Of a stretch of DNA of 64,000 nt, positions 30,858-40,933 are shown piece by piece (the stretch's first letter is position 1; every line of letters begins with the position of its first letter). The position numbers and the translations under genes are program-made. Below the pieces are notes generated by a model that had not been told where the DNA came from, searched no databases, and saw nothing but the letters and a program-made list of their open reading frames with translations. This DNA comes from Sebaldella sp. S0638 (lineage in GTDB: Bacteria > Fusobacteriota > Fusobacteriia > Fusobacteriales > Leptotrichiaceae), in assembly GCF_024158605.1 (NCBI RefSeq), contig NZ_JAMZGM010000001.1, forward strand, positions 62,001 through 126,000, given 5' to 3'.

Positions 30858-32810
30858 TTAGTCCACTCTTGTTAATTTTGCCCTTACTTTTCTCCCCAGA
30901 ACCAGAGGTACAGTTTCCACCTCTACGTTGCTTGTATCCAGACCAAACCATTTGGCCGGCGTTACTGTATATTTTTTTACAAATAGTTTCAAATTCATTA
31001 TTAATTCCTGAAACTTAGGAAGTTCCCCCTCATTTGACAGGGATTCCTGTATTATTACAAATTTAAAATCTCCTACCTGATTACCCGATTCTGAAAAATA
31101 ACCTTTCTGATATGAATTCAGTTCCCCTGTACTCAGAAGATCATTAACTACCTGACGCAGGAATATATTTATCTTCTGGTCTACTTTAAATCCCAGTCTG
31201 AACTGTATTTTCAGTGCCTGATTCGGTATAATGTTGTTTACTTTATATTCCATGGTAAACGGCTCGTCAGTTACAAGTACATTTATAAACCAGTATATTT
31301 CCGCTCTTTTAGGCTGTTTATTCAAAATTGAATACATTACTTTTCTTTCCACTTCTTCATCATCTGATGTATTCGTAAGGTATACAAGGTTCGTAGCATA
31401 TTTTGGTATATCTATATCTTCCTGAAGAGTAGTCAGCTGATCTTCATAAAGTTTTATTTTCACATTTTCAGCTAAGCCTTCTTTTATACTCTTTCCTCTT
31501 ATCCACACATACATCAGGAACATTATCAGCATCCCTATAAGCACTGTGATATAACCGCCGTGGAAAAACTTAAACAGGTTGGCGTATAAAAATATACCTT
31601 CGATTATACCATATACACACAGGAATATCACAGAGAAAATCACAGGATATTGTTTAAATCTCAGATAATTATAGAATAACACTGTTGTCATAAGCATTGT
31701 TATAGTGATGGACAACCCGTATGCAGCTTCCATATTTGAAGATTCCTTAAAGTGAAATAATACGAGCATACATCCCAGCCACAAAACCATATTTATCGCA
31801 GGAATATATAACTATCCCTTTAAGTCTGAAGGATAACTGATATTAAGTCTTGGAAATATATTCAGCTTTATTGCTTCTGATTCCAGCGTGAAAGACCCTG
31901 ATATCAGTGCCTGACTGGCTATTATTGCTGCCAGAGTGGCTATTATTATTCCCGGTATCAAAAACCACGACGGCATAATATTATAAAAAGGATTTCCTTC
32001 CAAAATCTGTCCGTCATTTTTGGAAAGCCATGCTGCCTGTCCCAGATAATTCAAAATCAATGAAATTTTTACGTAAATCCACGTATAGTGTATATTTCTC
32101 TTACCGCAATGTCCTAAATCAGAGTAAAGCGCTTCTGCTCCGGTGGTACACAGAAATACCGCTCCCAAAATCATGATCCCAAGCGGATTTGTAATAAGAA
32201 GCTTTATTCCGTAATAAGGATTTATCGCTTTAAGCACAACGGGATAAGTCACAAGTTCTTTTACCCCCAGAACTGCAAGCATAAAAAACCACACAAACAT
32301 TACAGGCCCGAAAACTCTTCCCACTACTGCCGTTCCAAATCTTTGAAAAAGAAAAAGCATTGTAATTATTATAGCTACTATTGTAACTATTTCATTAGTC
32401 GTAAGAGGTATTATAGTTACTAATCCTTCAATTGCAGAAGTTACTGTTACCGGAGGAGTTATCATTCCGTCTGCAAGAAGTGCCGAACCGCCGATGACTG
32501 CAGGAACCAGAAGCCATTTCGCCCTTTTTCTGATTATTGTATACAGTGAAAAGATTCCTCCCTCACCATTATTATCTGCACTTAGTGTTAAAAAAACATA
32601 TTTTATTGTTGTCTGCAGGGTCAGAGTCCATATTACCAGAGAAACTCCCCCAAGTACAAAAGATAAATCTATTATATTATTATTACCCCGTATTATTGCT
32701 GACATTACATATAAAGGTGAAGTCCCTATATCTCCGTAAATTACCCCTAAAGTGACAATTAAAGTGGCTAATGTGACTTTATTTATATTATGTGTCTGTT
32801 TTTCATTCAT
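30858..32810 (-). pseudogene. kup: Kup-type potassium transporter interrupted by one in-frame TAG
   Basis: Two open frames in the same frame, 32810-31812 (332 residues) and 31811-30858 (317 residues), are divided by a single TAG at 31814-31812. The first begins VTLGVIYGDIGTSPLYV, the Kup signature, and runs through SFTLESEAIKLNIFPRL to YPSDLKG. The second continues LYIPAINMVLWLGCMLVL and FHFKESSNMEAAYGL. Homologues read G-Q-x-Y-I-P here, so one C-to-T change of a Gln CAG explains the stop. The joined length of 650 matches intact Kup. It may be a fresh pseudogene, a sequencing error or two cooperating halves. An ATG at 31790 could restart the second part. Confidence 0.85.
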
Positions 32811-32834
32811 TACTCATCACTCATTTCATTATAT

Positions 32835-34784
32835 TCAGATGTTTTTTTCCTTAATTATACCTTCCTTATATGAAGTTAACAAATATTTTAATTCTGAGAT
32901 TTCCTCTGAAATCTCCTTTCCTATATCAGTATCTTTTACGAATTTTCTGTCGTTTTTTCTTACTACTTCGCTTATTGTAAGTATATCATGTCCTGATTCT
33001 ATTGCTTCCTGCGTTGATGTAAACGGCCCCTGAGTAGTAAGCAGCAGACCGTATGAGTTATAAATAAGGGTGTAACCTGCTATACCTGTTTTTTTCTGGT
33101 AAGCCTTAGAAAGACCGCCGTCTATTACCAAAAGCTTCCCGTTAGCTTTTATGGGACTTTCCCCTTTTCGTACAATTACAGGCATATGACCATTTATTAT
33201 ATGAGACTTTGCTACATCAAGACCAAAGTTTTCCAGTATTTTATTACATACTTTCTCTTTATCTCTAAGTGTAAAATACGGGTTTTCTTTTTCTTTATGA
33301 GTAAACTTATCCTCTATAAAGTATCTTTCAAATGTTGCCATTTTATCTTTCCCAAATAAAGGCGAGTCCTGATGACACCACAGATACCAGAAGAAATCAG
33401 AACCAAACTTTTCCTTTGGCTTGCCTCCTGTGAGATAATACTCTCTTACCAGAATATCTATTTTATCAAGGAAATTTTTCCCGTAATAGGATTTTCCCAG
33501 TATTTCTATTTTTTTAAATTCTTTATCTTCTCCCATTGGAATACACGCATGGTATAACAAGTTAGAGTTATATTTCAGATATATACTTCCTTTTAAAATC
33601 AGGAATTTTATATGCTTTTGAAGCTTTTCACTTTTTATAAAGCTGTTTTTTAGTTTTTCTGTAATTTCCTCTTCTTCTTTACTCAGTCTGTAAGGATCAT
33701 CAGGATCAAACGTAGGAAAATCCGTATCAAGCAATGGATAATCTTTATCTCCGATTCTTACAGTATTGTTGGTAAAATCTATTTTATCAAGGAAGAGTCT
33801 GTCGTTCATATTATACTCAGGGCTTTCCTTTATGATATTACCTTCCAGTTTCAGCTGCAGCACTGTCACTGCTTTATGCATCTGAGCGATCAGTTTTATA
33901 TCATCAAGTGATATATTTTCATCATTATTTATCTTTGGTTCAAACATCTTACAATTTGTATTTTTATATGTTTTCATCGCAAACCTTGCCAGAGGGAGTA
34001 AATTTATACCATATCCGTCCTCTGCACTTTCAAGGTTATTATATTTCATGCAAATTCTGAGAACATTATAAATGCACGCTGTAGAGCCTGCCGCTGCTCC
34101 AACCCACAGAATATCGTGATTCCCCCATTGTATATCCAGAGAGTGATGATTCATAAGTTCATCCATCACAAGATGCGGTGCCGGTCCTCTGTCATAAATA
34201 TCCCCCACTATATGCAAATGATCTACTGCGAGCCTCCTTATCAGTTTGGAAAGTTCTATAATAAAATCATCTGCCCTGTTAAGTTCGATAATTGACTCCA
34301 GTATGCCGTTATAATACTGTTTACGGTCTATATTATTATAGGAATTTTCATGCAGCAATTCTTCTATAATGTAGGAATAATTCTCTGGCAGTGCCTTTCT
34401 TACTTTTGAACGGCTGTATTTTGAAGAAACTACCTTACATAATATAACCAGTCTTTCAAGGGTTATCTTATACCAGTCTTTTAGCTCCTTATACTCTGTC
34501 TTATTGGCTTTCAGCCATCCTTTCGGATAATAAACCAAGGTTGCAAGATCTTTTTTCTCATGAAGCTTCAAATCGCTGAATTCTTCGTCGATCTTCATTC
34601 TTATATAGCCGGAAGCATTTCTTAATATATGGCTGAATGACTCGTATTCACCGTGTATATCTGTTATAAAATGCTCTGTAGGCTTGGGAAGATTCAGTAT
34701 TGCTTCGAGATTTATTATCTCCTTTGACACCTTTGCGATATTATCATAATATTTTGATAAAATTTTACAATAATTATTAAGCAT
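32835..34784 (-). CDS. fbp: Class III fructose-1,6-bisphosphatase
   Basis: A 649-residue FBPase of the Firmicutes type, built on a metallophosphatase fold. ITDIHGEYESF, HIVGDIYDRGPAPH and WGNHDILWVGAA are the three metal-binding blocks; a large helical insertion follows. It hydrolyses FBP to F6P in gluconeogenesis. GAAGGAGG lies before the ATG. It is the first gene of fbp-kup-sanA with gaps of about 25 bases. Confidence 0.95.
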   Translation of the reverse strand: MLNNYCKILSKYYDNIAKVSKEIINLEAILNLPKPTEHFITDIHGEYESFSHILRNASGYIRMKIDEEFSDLKLHEKKDLATLVYYPKGWLKANKTEYKELKDWYKITLERLVILCKVVSSKYSRSKVRKALPENYSYIIEELLHENSYNNIDRKQYYNGILESIIELNRADDFIIELSKLIRRLAVDHLHIVGDIYDRGPAPHLVMDELMNHHSLDIQWGNHDILWVGAAAGSTACIYNVLRICMKYNNLESAEDGYGINLLPLARFAMKTYKNTNCKMFEPKINNDENISLDDIKLIAQMHKAVTVLQLKLEGNIIKESPEYNMNDRLFLDKIDFTNNTVRIGDKDYPLLDTDFPTFDPDDPYRLSKEEEEITEKLKNSFIKSEKLQKHIKFLILKGSIYLKYNSNLLYHACIPMGEDKEFKKIEILGKSYYGKNFLDKIDILVREYYLTGGKPKEKFGSDFFWYLWCHQDSPLFGKDKMATFERYFIEDKFTHKEKENPYFTLRDKEKVCNKILENFGLDVAKSHIINGHMPVIVRKGESPIKANGKLLVIDGGLSKAYQKKTGIAGYTLIYNSYGLLLTTQGPFTSTQEAIESGHDILTISEVVRKNDRKFVKDTDIGKEISEEISELKYLLTSYKEGIIKEKNI

Positions 34785-34877
34785 GAAACCTCCTTCATTA
34801 TCACCTGTTATTATACATGATTTTATGATAATTTGAAACCTATAAAACGATTTTATGACCTAAAAAATTATTATAAT

Positions 34878-34912
34878 AAAAAATCCCCCTTGTTTCCAGG
34901 AAGGAAATTCTT
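34878..34912 (-). terminator. Weak terminator after the AEC transporter gene
   Basis: A short imperfect C/G stem followed by TTTTTTA on the minus strand lies just beyond the AEC stop. Pairing is poor, so the call is tentative. Confidence 0.4.
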
Positions 34913-34923
34913 AATTCATACCG

Positions 34924-35814
34924 TTAATACTGAAGTTTTTGAAGAAAATAAACGACAATCGGTATTTCTATAAATGAAAGTATCATTGATATAGAAATAA
35001 GCTTTGATACAAACTTTGTATCCAGTTTGGCAAACAATGCAAAATTCAGCAGGCTTGAAGCTGCGGGCGATACTGTTACCAGCATAAATGCACCTTTAGT
35101 ATAATAATCTATATTCAGATTATAGATTATTATCAGAAGCACAAACTTCACAATTTCTTTAGAAAGGACTATTTTCAGACTTTCTTTTAATTCACCGAAT
35201 CTGAAATTAAAAAACAGTCCCAGAGAAAACAGCATTGAAAAGCCTGTAAGATTACCAAGCTGATTCAAAAATTCCTCAATTGGTGCAAAAAATTTTATCC
35301 CTGCAAAATTACATATCAAAGCAAGAATCAAGGCTACTATTCCCGGTGCAAAAAACACTTTTCTCGCCAGATCTCTTTTTCGCTCTGCCCCTACTATATA
35401 AGAATAAGATATTGCATAAATAAATATGGAGTTGCCAAAGTCCAAAAGACCCAGCCTCCATACATTTTCGTCGCCGAATATTGATATATAAAAAGGATAT
35501 AAAAATCCTATATTTGCCATTGCAAAAAAGCCGGCTATTATTTTCATAGTATCTTTTTCTGTATTTTTTGCTTTTAAATATGTCAGAACCACAGCTGCAA
35601 TTATCAGCTGGATCAAAAGGATTATCAAGGGATAAGCCAGATAACCCGGTGTAAAATCTATTTTTCTTATTGACTGGAACAGAATTGCCGGAAGAAATAT
35701 GTAAAATGCCATTTTCAACAGTGTATTTCCGTCTTCTTCTTTTAATATTTTTATTTTTTTCATAAAATATCCCAATATAAAGTACATATTTATAACCATT
35801 ATCTTCGAAAACAT
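34924..35814 (-). CDS. AEC-family transporter
   Basis: A 296-residue integral membrane protein with about ten predicted helices in two inverted halves. GFFAMANIGFLYPFYISIFG and SPAASSLLNFALFA are the conserved crossing segments of the auxin efflux carrier family. Bacterial members export or import small organic acids; the substrate is undetermined. GGGGAAA lies ahead of the ATG. Confidence 0.85.
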   Translation of the reverse strand: MFSKIMVINMYFILGYFMKKIKILKEEDGNTLLKMAFYIFLPAILFQSIRKIDFTPGYLAYPLIILLIQLIIAAVVLTYLKAKNTEKDTMKIIAGFFAMANIGFLYPFYISIFGDENVWRLGLLDFGNSIFIYAISYSYIVGAERKRDLARKVFFAPGIVALILALICNFAGIKFFAPIEEFLNQLGNLTGFSMLFSLGLFFNFRFGELKESLKIVLSKEIVKFVLLIIIYNLNIDYYTKGAFMLVTVSPAASSLLNFALFAKLDTKFVSKLISISMILSFIEIPIVVYFLQKLQY

Positions 35815-35871
35815 TTTTTTCCCCTGTCGTTAAATTCTGATTTTAATTATTGTTTGTTTATATTTATAATA

Positions 35872-36318
35872 TTATGATAATTTGTAAATCATATCTACAT
35901 GCTCTATCCCTAAAATATCATAAGTATCTGATACGGTTTTGAATCCGCATGATTCATAAAATTTTTCCAGATATTTCTGTGCTCCTATTTTTATCTCTTT
36001 TTCTTTTAGTTCCTCTGTGATAAATTTTACTGCGCTTTCCACTATTGCCCTTCCGAGCTGCTTACCTCTGTGCTTTTCCTTCACCAGAACCCTTCCAAAG
36101 GAAATTTTGTCATAACCCACACCTTTTGGTACTATTCTAAGATATGCCGTCACTTCTTTTCCCTCTTTGTACATAAGATGATAGCTTTCCATGTCCTTAA
36201 AATCAAGATCCTGATATGCCCCTATCTGTCCCACTATAAAAACTTCTATTCTGGCTTCTATTAATCCGTAAAGCTCATCCAGAGTGAGATCACTGTATTT
36301 TTTTATAATCAGTTCCAT
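35872..36318 (-). CDS. ElaA-like GNAT acetyltransferase (copy 1)
   Basis: A 148-residue GNAT protein. FGRVLVKEKHRGKQLGRAIV is the acetyl-CoA pyrophosphate-binding loop (RGKQLG). The N-terminal SDLTLDELYGLIEARIEVF matches ElaA, but the usual VVEQNCPY segment reads VGQIGAY here, suggesting altered substrate choice. GGAG precedes the ATG. It lies directly downstream of a close paralogue, so the pair is a tandem duplication. Confidence 0.82.
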   Translation of the reverse strand: MELIIKKYSDLTLDELYGLIEARIEVFIVGQIGAYQDLDFKDMESYHLMYKEGKEVTAYLRIVPKGVGYDKISFGRVLVKEKHRGKQLGRAIVESAVKFITEELKEKEIKIGAQKYLEKFYESCGFKTVSDTYDILGIEHVDMIYKLS

Positions 36319-36339
36319 TTTTACTCCTTCATTTGACTT

Positions 36340-36801
36340 TTATTCTGGCATTCCCGGGCATTTTCTCTGCATATCCAGATGTTTTATCCCGTCTTCATCA
36401 TATACACCTGATATCGGCTTAAAATCAAAAGATGCATAAAAGTCTTTCAGATATTCCTGTGCCCCTATTGTAATAATGTACTCATTCATCTCTTTTTCTA
36501 TGTAATCTATAGCGTCTTTTACTATCACTCTGCCGAGTTTACGGCTTCTAAATTCTTTCTTTACACAGATCCTTCCCATTGATACAGAATCATAAGAGAG
36601 AAACTTTGGTATAATACGCAGATAAGCTGTTATTTCCCCGTTATCTTTATAAAAAATATGTATTGATTCTTTATCTTTATTATCCAGTTCCCCGTAAGGA
36701 CAGTTTTGTTCCACTACAAATATATCCGTTCTCAGCTTCAAAATATCATATAATTCATCCAGAGTAAGTTCACTGAATTTTTTTATTGATTTTTCTGTCA
36801 T
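36340..36801 (-). CDS. ElaA-like GNAT acetyltransferase (copy 2)
   Basis: About 153 residues. SELTLDELYDILKLRTDIF then VVEQNCPYGELDNKD is the standard ElaA N-terminus, and MGRICVKKEFRSRKLGRVIV is the acetyl-CoA loop. Start: ATG at 36801 with GGAGG 5 bases before it; the ATG at 36813 overlaps that ribosome site. Substrate unknown. Confidence 0.84.
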   Translation of the reverse strand: MTEKSIKKFSELTLDELYDILKLRTDIFVVEQNCPYGELDNKDKESIHIFYKDNGEITAYLRIIPKFLSYDSVSMGRICVKKEFRSRKLGRVIVKDAIDYIEKEMNEYIITIGAQEYLKDFYASFDFKPISGVYDEDGIKHLDMQRKCPGMPE

Positions 36802-36813
36802 ACCAACCTCCAT

Positions 36814-37085
36814 TTATAGATCATCAGCTTTATTTGCCCGTTTTACATATATTCCCGTCTTACTCAGTCCCTTACTGTCCTGTCTTTCCATAGAGAACAG
36901 CATATTCTGAGCGGCTTTAATACTTTGATACTATCTATATTTGTATTATAAACCGCCCAGCCGCTTATTATTGCTAAAACTATGGTTATAAATGCAAAAA
37001 CGGGAAATAACTCATATCTTTATACTTTGTTTTATTATTTTCACGCTTCCGTCTGCAATCTAAGAAATTTAGGCTTATGCCTCAT
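36814..37085 (-). pseudogene. Degraded small single-pass membrane protein gene after polA
   Basis: No intact frame spans this gap, but coherent pieces appear in successive minus-strand frames: an ATG at 37085 reading MRHKPKFLRLQ, a basic stretch RRKRENNKTKYKD, a membrane helix LFPVFAFITIVLAIISGWAV followed by YNTNIDSIKVLK, then AAQNMLFSMERQDSKGL ... KRANKADDL ending in TAA at 36814-36816. The order resembles a small basic, single-pass protein such as FtsL-type ones, broken by about three frameshifts. The family is not identified. Confidence 0.35.
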
Positions 37086-37087
37086 CT

Positions 37088-39745
37088 TTACTTTAATTCT
37101 CCCCAGTTTTTACCTACATTGCCATTTGCTGCAAGTCTTACATTCTTTAATTTTATTGTATTTTCCATAATATTATCAATTTCTTTCAGATACTTATCCA
37201 CAACTTCGTTTTTCACTTCAAAGATAAGTTCATCATGTACCTGAAGCAGCATATTTATGTCTTCTTTATCCCTAAATTCCTCATAAAGCTTTACCATTAC
37301 TATTTTTATAATATTAGCTGCTGTTCCCTGAACTACAGTATTTACAGCCATTCTGTCAGCCTGTGCTTCTATATTTTTGTTTGACGAATTTATCCCGGTA
37401 ATGTATCTTCTTGTACCGTATAATGTCTCTACAAAACCATTCAGCTTTGCTTCCTGAAGTACATTATTCAAAAATGTTCTTACCTTAGGATATTCTTCAA
37501 AATATTTATTTATATATAATTTCGCATCTCCCATAGGAATTTTTAGTTCTTTTGACAGTCCGAAAGGAGTTTTCCCATATAGAATACTAAAGTTTATTAC
37601 TTTGGCTATACTTCTTTCCTCTCTGCTCACAGGCTCTTCGTCTGTTTTAAAAAACAGCTTTCTTGCTGTAAGATCATGAAGGTCTTTATTCTGCTGATAC
37701 GCCAGTATAAGAGTCCCGTCTTCCGATAATTCCGCAAGAACTCTCAGCTCGATCTGCGAATAGTCAAAAGATATAAAACTCCAGCCTTCCTGAGAAACAA
37801 AACCTCTTCTTATTTTTATTCCTTCATCAGTTTTCACGGGAATATTTTGTATATTGGGATTACTTGAAGAGAGCCTCCCTGTGGCAGTACCGTTCTGATG
37901 AAAAGTTGTGTGTATTCTGTTTTCTTTGTCTGCCAGCTTCGGAAGCGGTTCTACATATGTCGTAAGAAGCTTTGTGTAACCTCTGTATTCAAGTATTTTC
38001 TCTGCTACATCCACACCTTGTGCTGCAAGCACTTCAAGCACTTCCACATCTGTAGAATATCCTGTCTTGGTTTTCTTCACGGGATCAAGCATCATTTTCT
38101 CAAATAATATCTCTGAAAGCTGCTTAGGAGAATTAATATTAAATTCCTCACCTGCAAGCTCATATATATTTTTCTCTATTTCAACAAGATTATTTTTTAG
38201 CTCGCTTCCATATTTTTCAAAATAATCAGGGTCTATCAGTATTCCCTTTTTCTCCATATCAGCAAGAACAGGAACCAGTTTTTTCTCTATATTTTCATAA
38301 ACATTATTAAGACCTTCTGATTCCAGACGGTTTCCTAAAATGTCTCTGAGCCTTGCCATATAATAAGATCTTTTTGTAAGAAATTCCGCTTTTCTTTCTA
38401 AAGAAACTTCACTTATATTTTGTTTCTTAAACTCTACTTCATACTTTTCCAAAAGTACCTGAAACTCTGAAAAAATTATGCTTTCCAGATCCTGTGCAGC
38501 CTCTGTCCCCAGTACATACCATACAAGCATAATATCAAAGTAATCTTTATACTCAAGTCCGGCCTTAAAAAGGTCTTTTATATTATATGCATTTACAGTT
38601 TTATCCTTAAAATTTTTCAAAAAAGCAGCTCTGTCTGTAATAATTTCCGCAGGAATATAATAGTTTTTTTCCTTATTGGAAATCCCAAACCCGAGTTCAT
38701 TATCAAAAACAGTTACTTCATTACCAAGTGCCGCAATTATTTTCTCAGCCGTCTCCAATGTATCTGCTGTCTCGTACTGAAACGGAGTTTCTTCCTTTAC
38801 TTCTTCCGCAGCAGGTTTCTTTTCCTGTACCGCTGTCTGAAATAAAGTTCCCTGAAGCGGATTGGCATTCTTTCTTGCACGTTCTGCATCTTCAAGGAAT
38901 CTCTTGAATTCCATCTCTTTATACAGAGGAATGAGCTTATTCATATCTTTTTCCTCATATTTAAGCTTGTCCTTATCATACTCCACATCAAGCTCCATAT
39001 GAACTGTTGCCAGTTCTCTGCTCAAAAATGCATTTTCCTTTTCCTTTTCCAGTTTTTCTTTTCTTTTTCCTTTTATTTCATCTATATTTTCATATAAAGT
39101 CTCAAGATTTCCATATTTTGATATTAATTCAACACCGGTTTTAGGTCCTATTCCCTGTACTCCCGGAATTCCGTCGGATTTATCTCCCATAAGACCAAAA
39201 AGATCAATTACCTGATCAGGTCTTACTCCCAGATACTCCACTACATCCTGCTCTGTCTGAATGTACTTAAACTGGCTTTTACCGTCACCTTTTCCGAGAA
39301 GCGCTATATTTACGTTATCTTTTATAAGCTGCATAAGATCTTTATCTCCTGTAACAATAAATACTTCCATATTATCATCGGAAAGTTTCTTCGCAAGAGT
39401 GGCAATAACATCGTCTGCTTCATATCCGTCTACTTTATACTTAGGTATATTGTATGCATCCAGCACTTCCATAATCTTAGGAAGCTGATAAACTAGCTCT
39501 TCAGGCATATCTTCCCTGTGTGCCTTGTACTCTGTCAGTTCGGAAGTTCTTTTAAGCTCTGATCTTTTCACATCAAGACAGGCTACCAGATAATCAGGAG
39601 AAAATTCCTTTATTATCAGGTTCAGGGTATTTATAAAACCATATGTAGCTCCTGTTGCTTTCCCCTTGGAATTTCTCATTCCCATAAGGGCAAAATGTGT
39701 TCTGTACATAATGGCGCTTGTATCTAATATTACAGCTCTTGGCAT
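37088..39745 (-). CDS. polA: DNA polymerase I
   Basis: An 885-residue protein. Residues 1-290 are the 5' nuclease (IVTGDKDLMQLI, GLMGDKSDGIPGVQGIGPKT). Residues about 320-500 correspond to the 3'-5' exonuclease domain, and the last 400 are the polymerase: FISFDYSQIELRVLAEL (motif A), RSIAKVINFSILYGKTPFGL (motif B) and LLQVHDELIFEV (motif C). The exonuclease domain keeps an FDNE that resembles Exo I, but the Exo II and Exo III acidic and Tyr residues are not apparent, so proofreading is probably lost. GGAG precedes the ATG. Confidence 0.97.
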   Translation of the reverse strand: MPRAVILDTSAIMYRTHFALMGMRNSKGKATGATYGFINTLNLIIKEFSPDYLVACLDVKRSELKRTSELTEYKAHREDMPEELVYQLPKIMEVLDAYNIPKYKVDGYEADDVIATLAKKLSDDNMEVFIVTGDKDLMQLIKDNVNIALLGKGDGKSQFKYIQTEQDVVEYLGVRPDQVIDLFGLMGDKSDGIPGVQGIGPKTGVELISKYGNLETLYENIDEIKGKRKEKLEKEKENAFLSRELATVHMELDVEYDKDKLKYEEKDMNKLIPLYKEMEFKRFLEDAERARKNANPLQGTLFQTAVQEKKPAAEEVKEETPFQYETADTLETAEKIIAALGNEVTVFDNELGFGISNKEKNYYIPAEIITDRAAFLKNFKDKTVNAYNIKDLFKAGLEYKDYFDIMLVWYVLGTEAAQDLESIIFSEFQVLLEKYEVEFKKQNISEVSLERKAEFLTKRSYYMARLRDILGNRLESEGLNNVYENIEKKLVPVLADMEKKGILIDPDYFEKYGSELKNNLVEIEKNIYELAGEEFNINSPKQLSEILFEKMMLDPVKKTKTGYSTDVEVLEVLAAQGVDVAEKILEYRGYTKLLTTYVEPLPKLADKENRIHTTFHQNGTATGRLSSSNPNIQNIPVKTDEGIKIRRGFVSQEGWSFISFDYSQIELRVLAELSEDGTLILAYQQNKDLHDLTARKLFFKTDEEPVSREERSIAKVINFSILYGKTPFGLSKELKIPMGDAKLYINKYFEEYPKVRTFLNNVLQEAKLNGFVETLYGTRRYITGINSSNKNIEAQADRMAVNTVVQGTAANIIKIVMVKLYEEFRDKEDINMLLQVHDELIFEVKNEVVDKYLKEIDNIMENTIKLKNVRLAANGNVGKNWGELK

Positions 39746-39789
39746 TTTTTTCTCCTTTATTCCGTTTTTTATTATCTATTATTTGTAAT

Positions 39790-39795
39790 ATTATA
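39790..39795 (-). promoter_or_regulatory. Extended -10 promoter element of polA
   Basis: ATGGTATAAT on the minus strand is a TGn-TATAAT extended -10, about 45 bases before the ATG. No good -35 box is seen, as expected for this class. Confidence 0.5.
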
Positions 39796-39883
39796 CCATA
39801 ATTCACTTGGCATAAAAAATTTTTTTGTACTAAAAAATATAAACTGTTTACTTCATTCAATCGGCTTTTTATATTCAGAATAC

Positions 39884-39923
39884 AAAAAACCGGAATAATC
39901 TTCTTTATTCTGACTATTCCGGT
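39884..39923 (-). terminator. Terminator after the YwqK-tail exported protein
   Basis: Perfect 9-base arms (39889-39897 and 39915-39923) followed by TTTTTTG on the minus strand. Confidence 0.85.
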
Positions 39924-39935
39924 ACTGCTAAAACA

Positions 39936-40712
39936 TTAATATAACTTCCAGTCCCCTACTCTTTTCGAATTTTCATATTTACCTTCTTCTACTAAAGTCA
40001 GACTTTCATCATATACTTTCATATATCCCGTTCCGTTTTTAAAAATTGTTTTATCTATAATTTTATAATTTTTATCTCTTACTTCCTGTACTCCGTCTGC
40101 TATAAACATATTTTTAGATGTATTATACACATAATTATTCATAAAGGAACCATTATCAAAATAATTATATACTGTAAGTCTCTTATCCAGCATAATATAA
40201 AGAAGTTCCACATTTTCATTTGCCAGAATATCAGAAATATATTTATTTATAGAAGCATATGTGTTTCCGTTTATTATATATAAATTATCAGCTTTAATAA
40301 TGTCGTTATATACAGTATAAGAACTGCACCGTCCTCCTGTGGAATAACGTATCTGCCCCACTGCCGCAAGACTTTTATAATTATTTTTATTTATCTGATA
40401 ATTTTTATAATAAAGTCTTCCACCTGTTACAAAATACTCGTTATTTTCAGGTTTATAATCCTCATCTCCGGGCTTATTCAGTTTTAACTCATTATCAATT
40501 CTATAAAAATTCTCAATATCATATTTTTTCTTCAAAATTTTTGGTTTATCCACATCAGTATCTACTTTTTTATTATCATAATATATACCGTCTGATTTTA
40601 TTACCACACCTTCAGGTCTCGGACGCTCCCATGTTTCCACACAGGCTATTGACGATGCACTGAATGTTCCTGCCGACAATAACGTCATAAACATTAATAT
40701 CACCTTTTTCAC
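39936..40712 (-). CDS. Exported protein with a C-terminal YwqK/MORN-like motif
   Basis: About 258 residues. A signal peptide (KKVILMFMTLLSAGTFSASS) leads a Tyr/Asn-rich, beta-strand-rich body with repeats such as GIYYDNKKVDTD and GRLYYKNYQINKN, close to DKNYY-type repeats. The end, EGKYENSKRVGDWKLY, is one YwqK/MORN unit. Start: GTG at 40712 with GAGGTGA 8 bases upstream; the frame opens at 40748. Periplasmic or surface location is inferred; function unknown. Confidence 0.65.
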   Translation of the reverse strand: MKKVILMFMTLLSAGTFSASSIACVETWERPRPEGVVIKSDGIYYDNKKVDTDVDKPKILKKKYDIENFYRIDNELKLNKPGDEDYKPENNEYFVTGGRLYYKNYQINKNNYKSLAAVGQIRYSTGGRCSSYTVYNDIIKADNLYIINGNTYASINKYISDILANENVELLYIMLDKRLTVYNYFDNGSFMNNYVYNTSKNMFIADGVQEVRDKNYKIIDKTIFKNGTGYMKVYDESLTLVEEGKYENSKRVGDWKLY

Positions 40713-40879
40713 GATAAAATCACCTCTTATCATATTATTTTGTAACACCTAAATACATTTTTATTATAATACTTTAACATATAATTTACAAGAAATAATC
40801 ATTATACTTCCATATAAAAACAATAGTTTTTACACTGGATTTTCTATGATATAAAAAATTAACCCTTGTTGATTTTATA

Positions 40880-40914
40880 TAAATAATTAAAAGGCCTTAT
40901 AAAAGCCTTTTAAT
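40880..40914 (-). terminator. Terminator after the WD40-UDG gene
   Basis: Arms 40886-40895 and 40905-40914 (ATTAAAAGGC/GCCTTTTAAT), with an extended AT-rich palindrome around them, 20 bases past the stop. Confidence 0.7.
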
Positions 40915-40933
40915 CAATATTGATATTCTCTTT

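Noticed and set aside
30858-32810. Programmed stop-codon readthrough in kup
   Set aside because: No following structure or UAG-specific context is visible and TAG is used as an ordinary stop elsewhere, so mutation or error is simpler.
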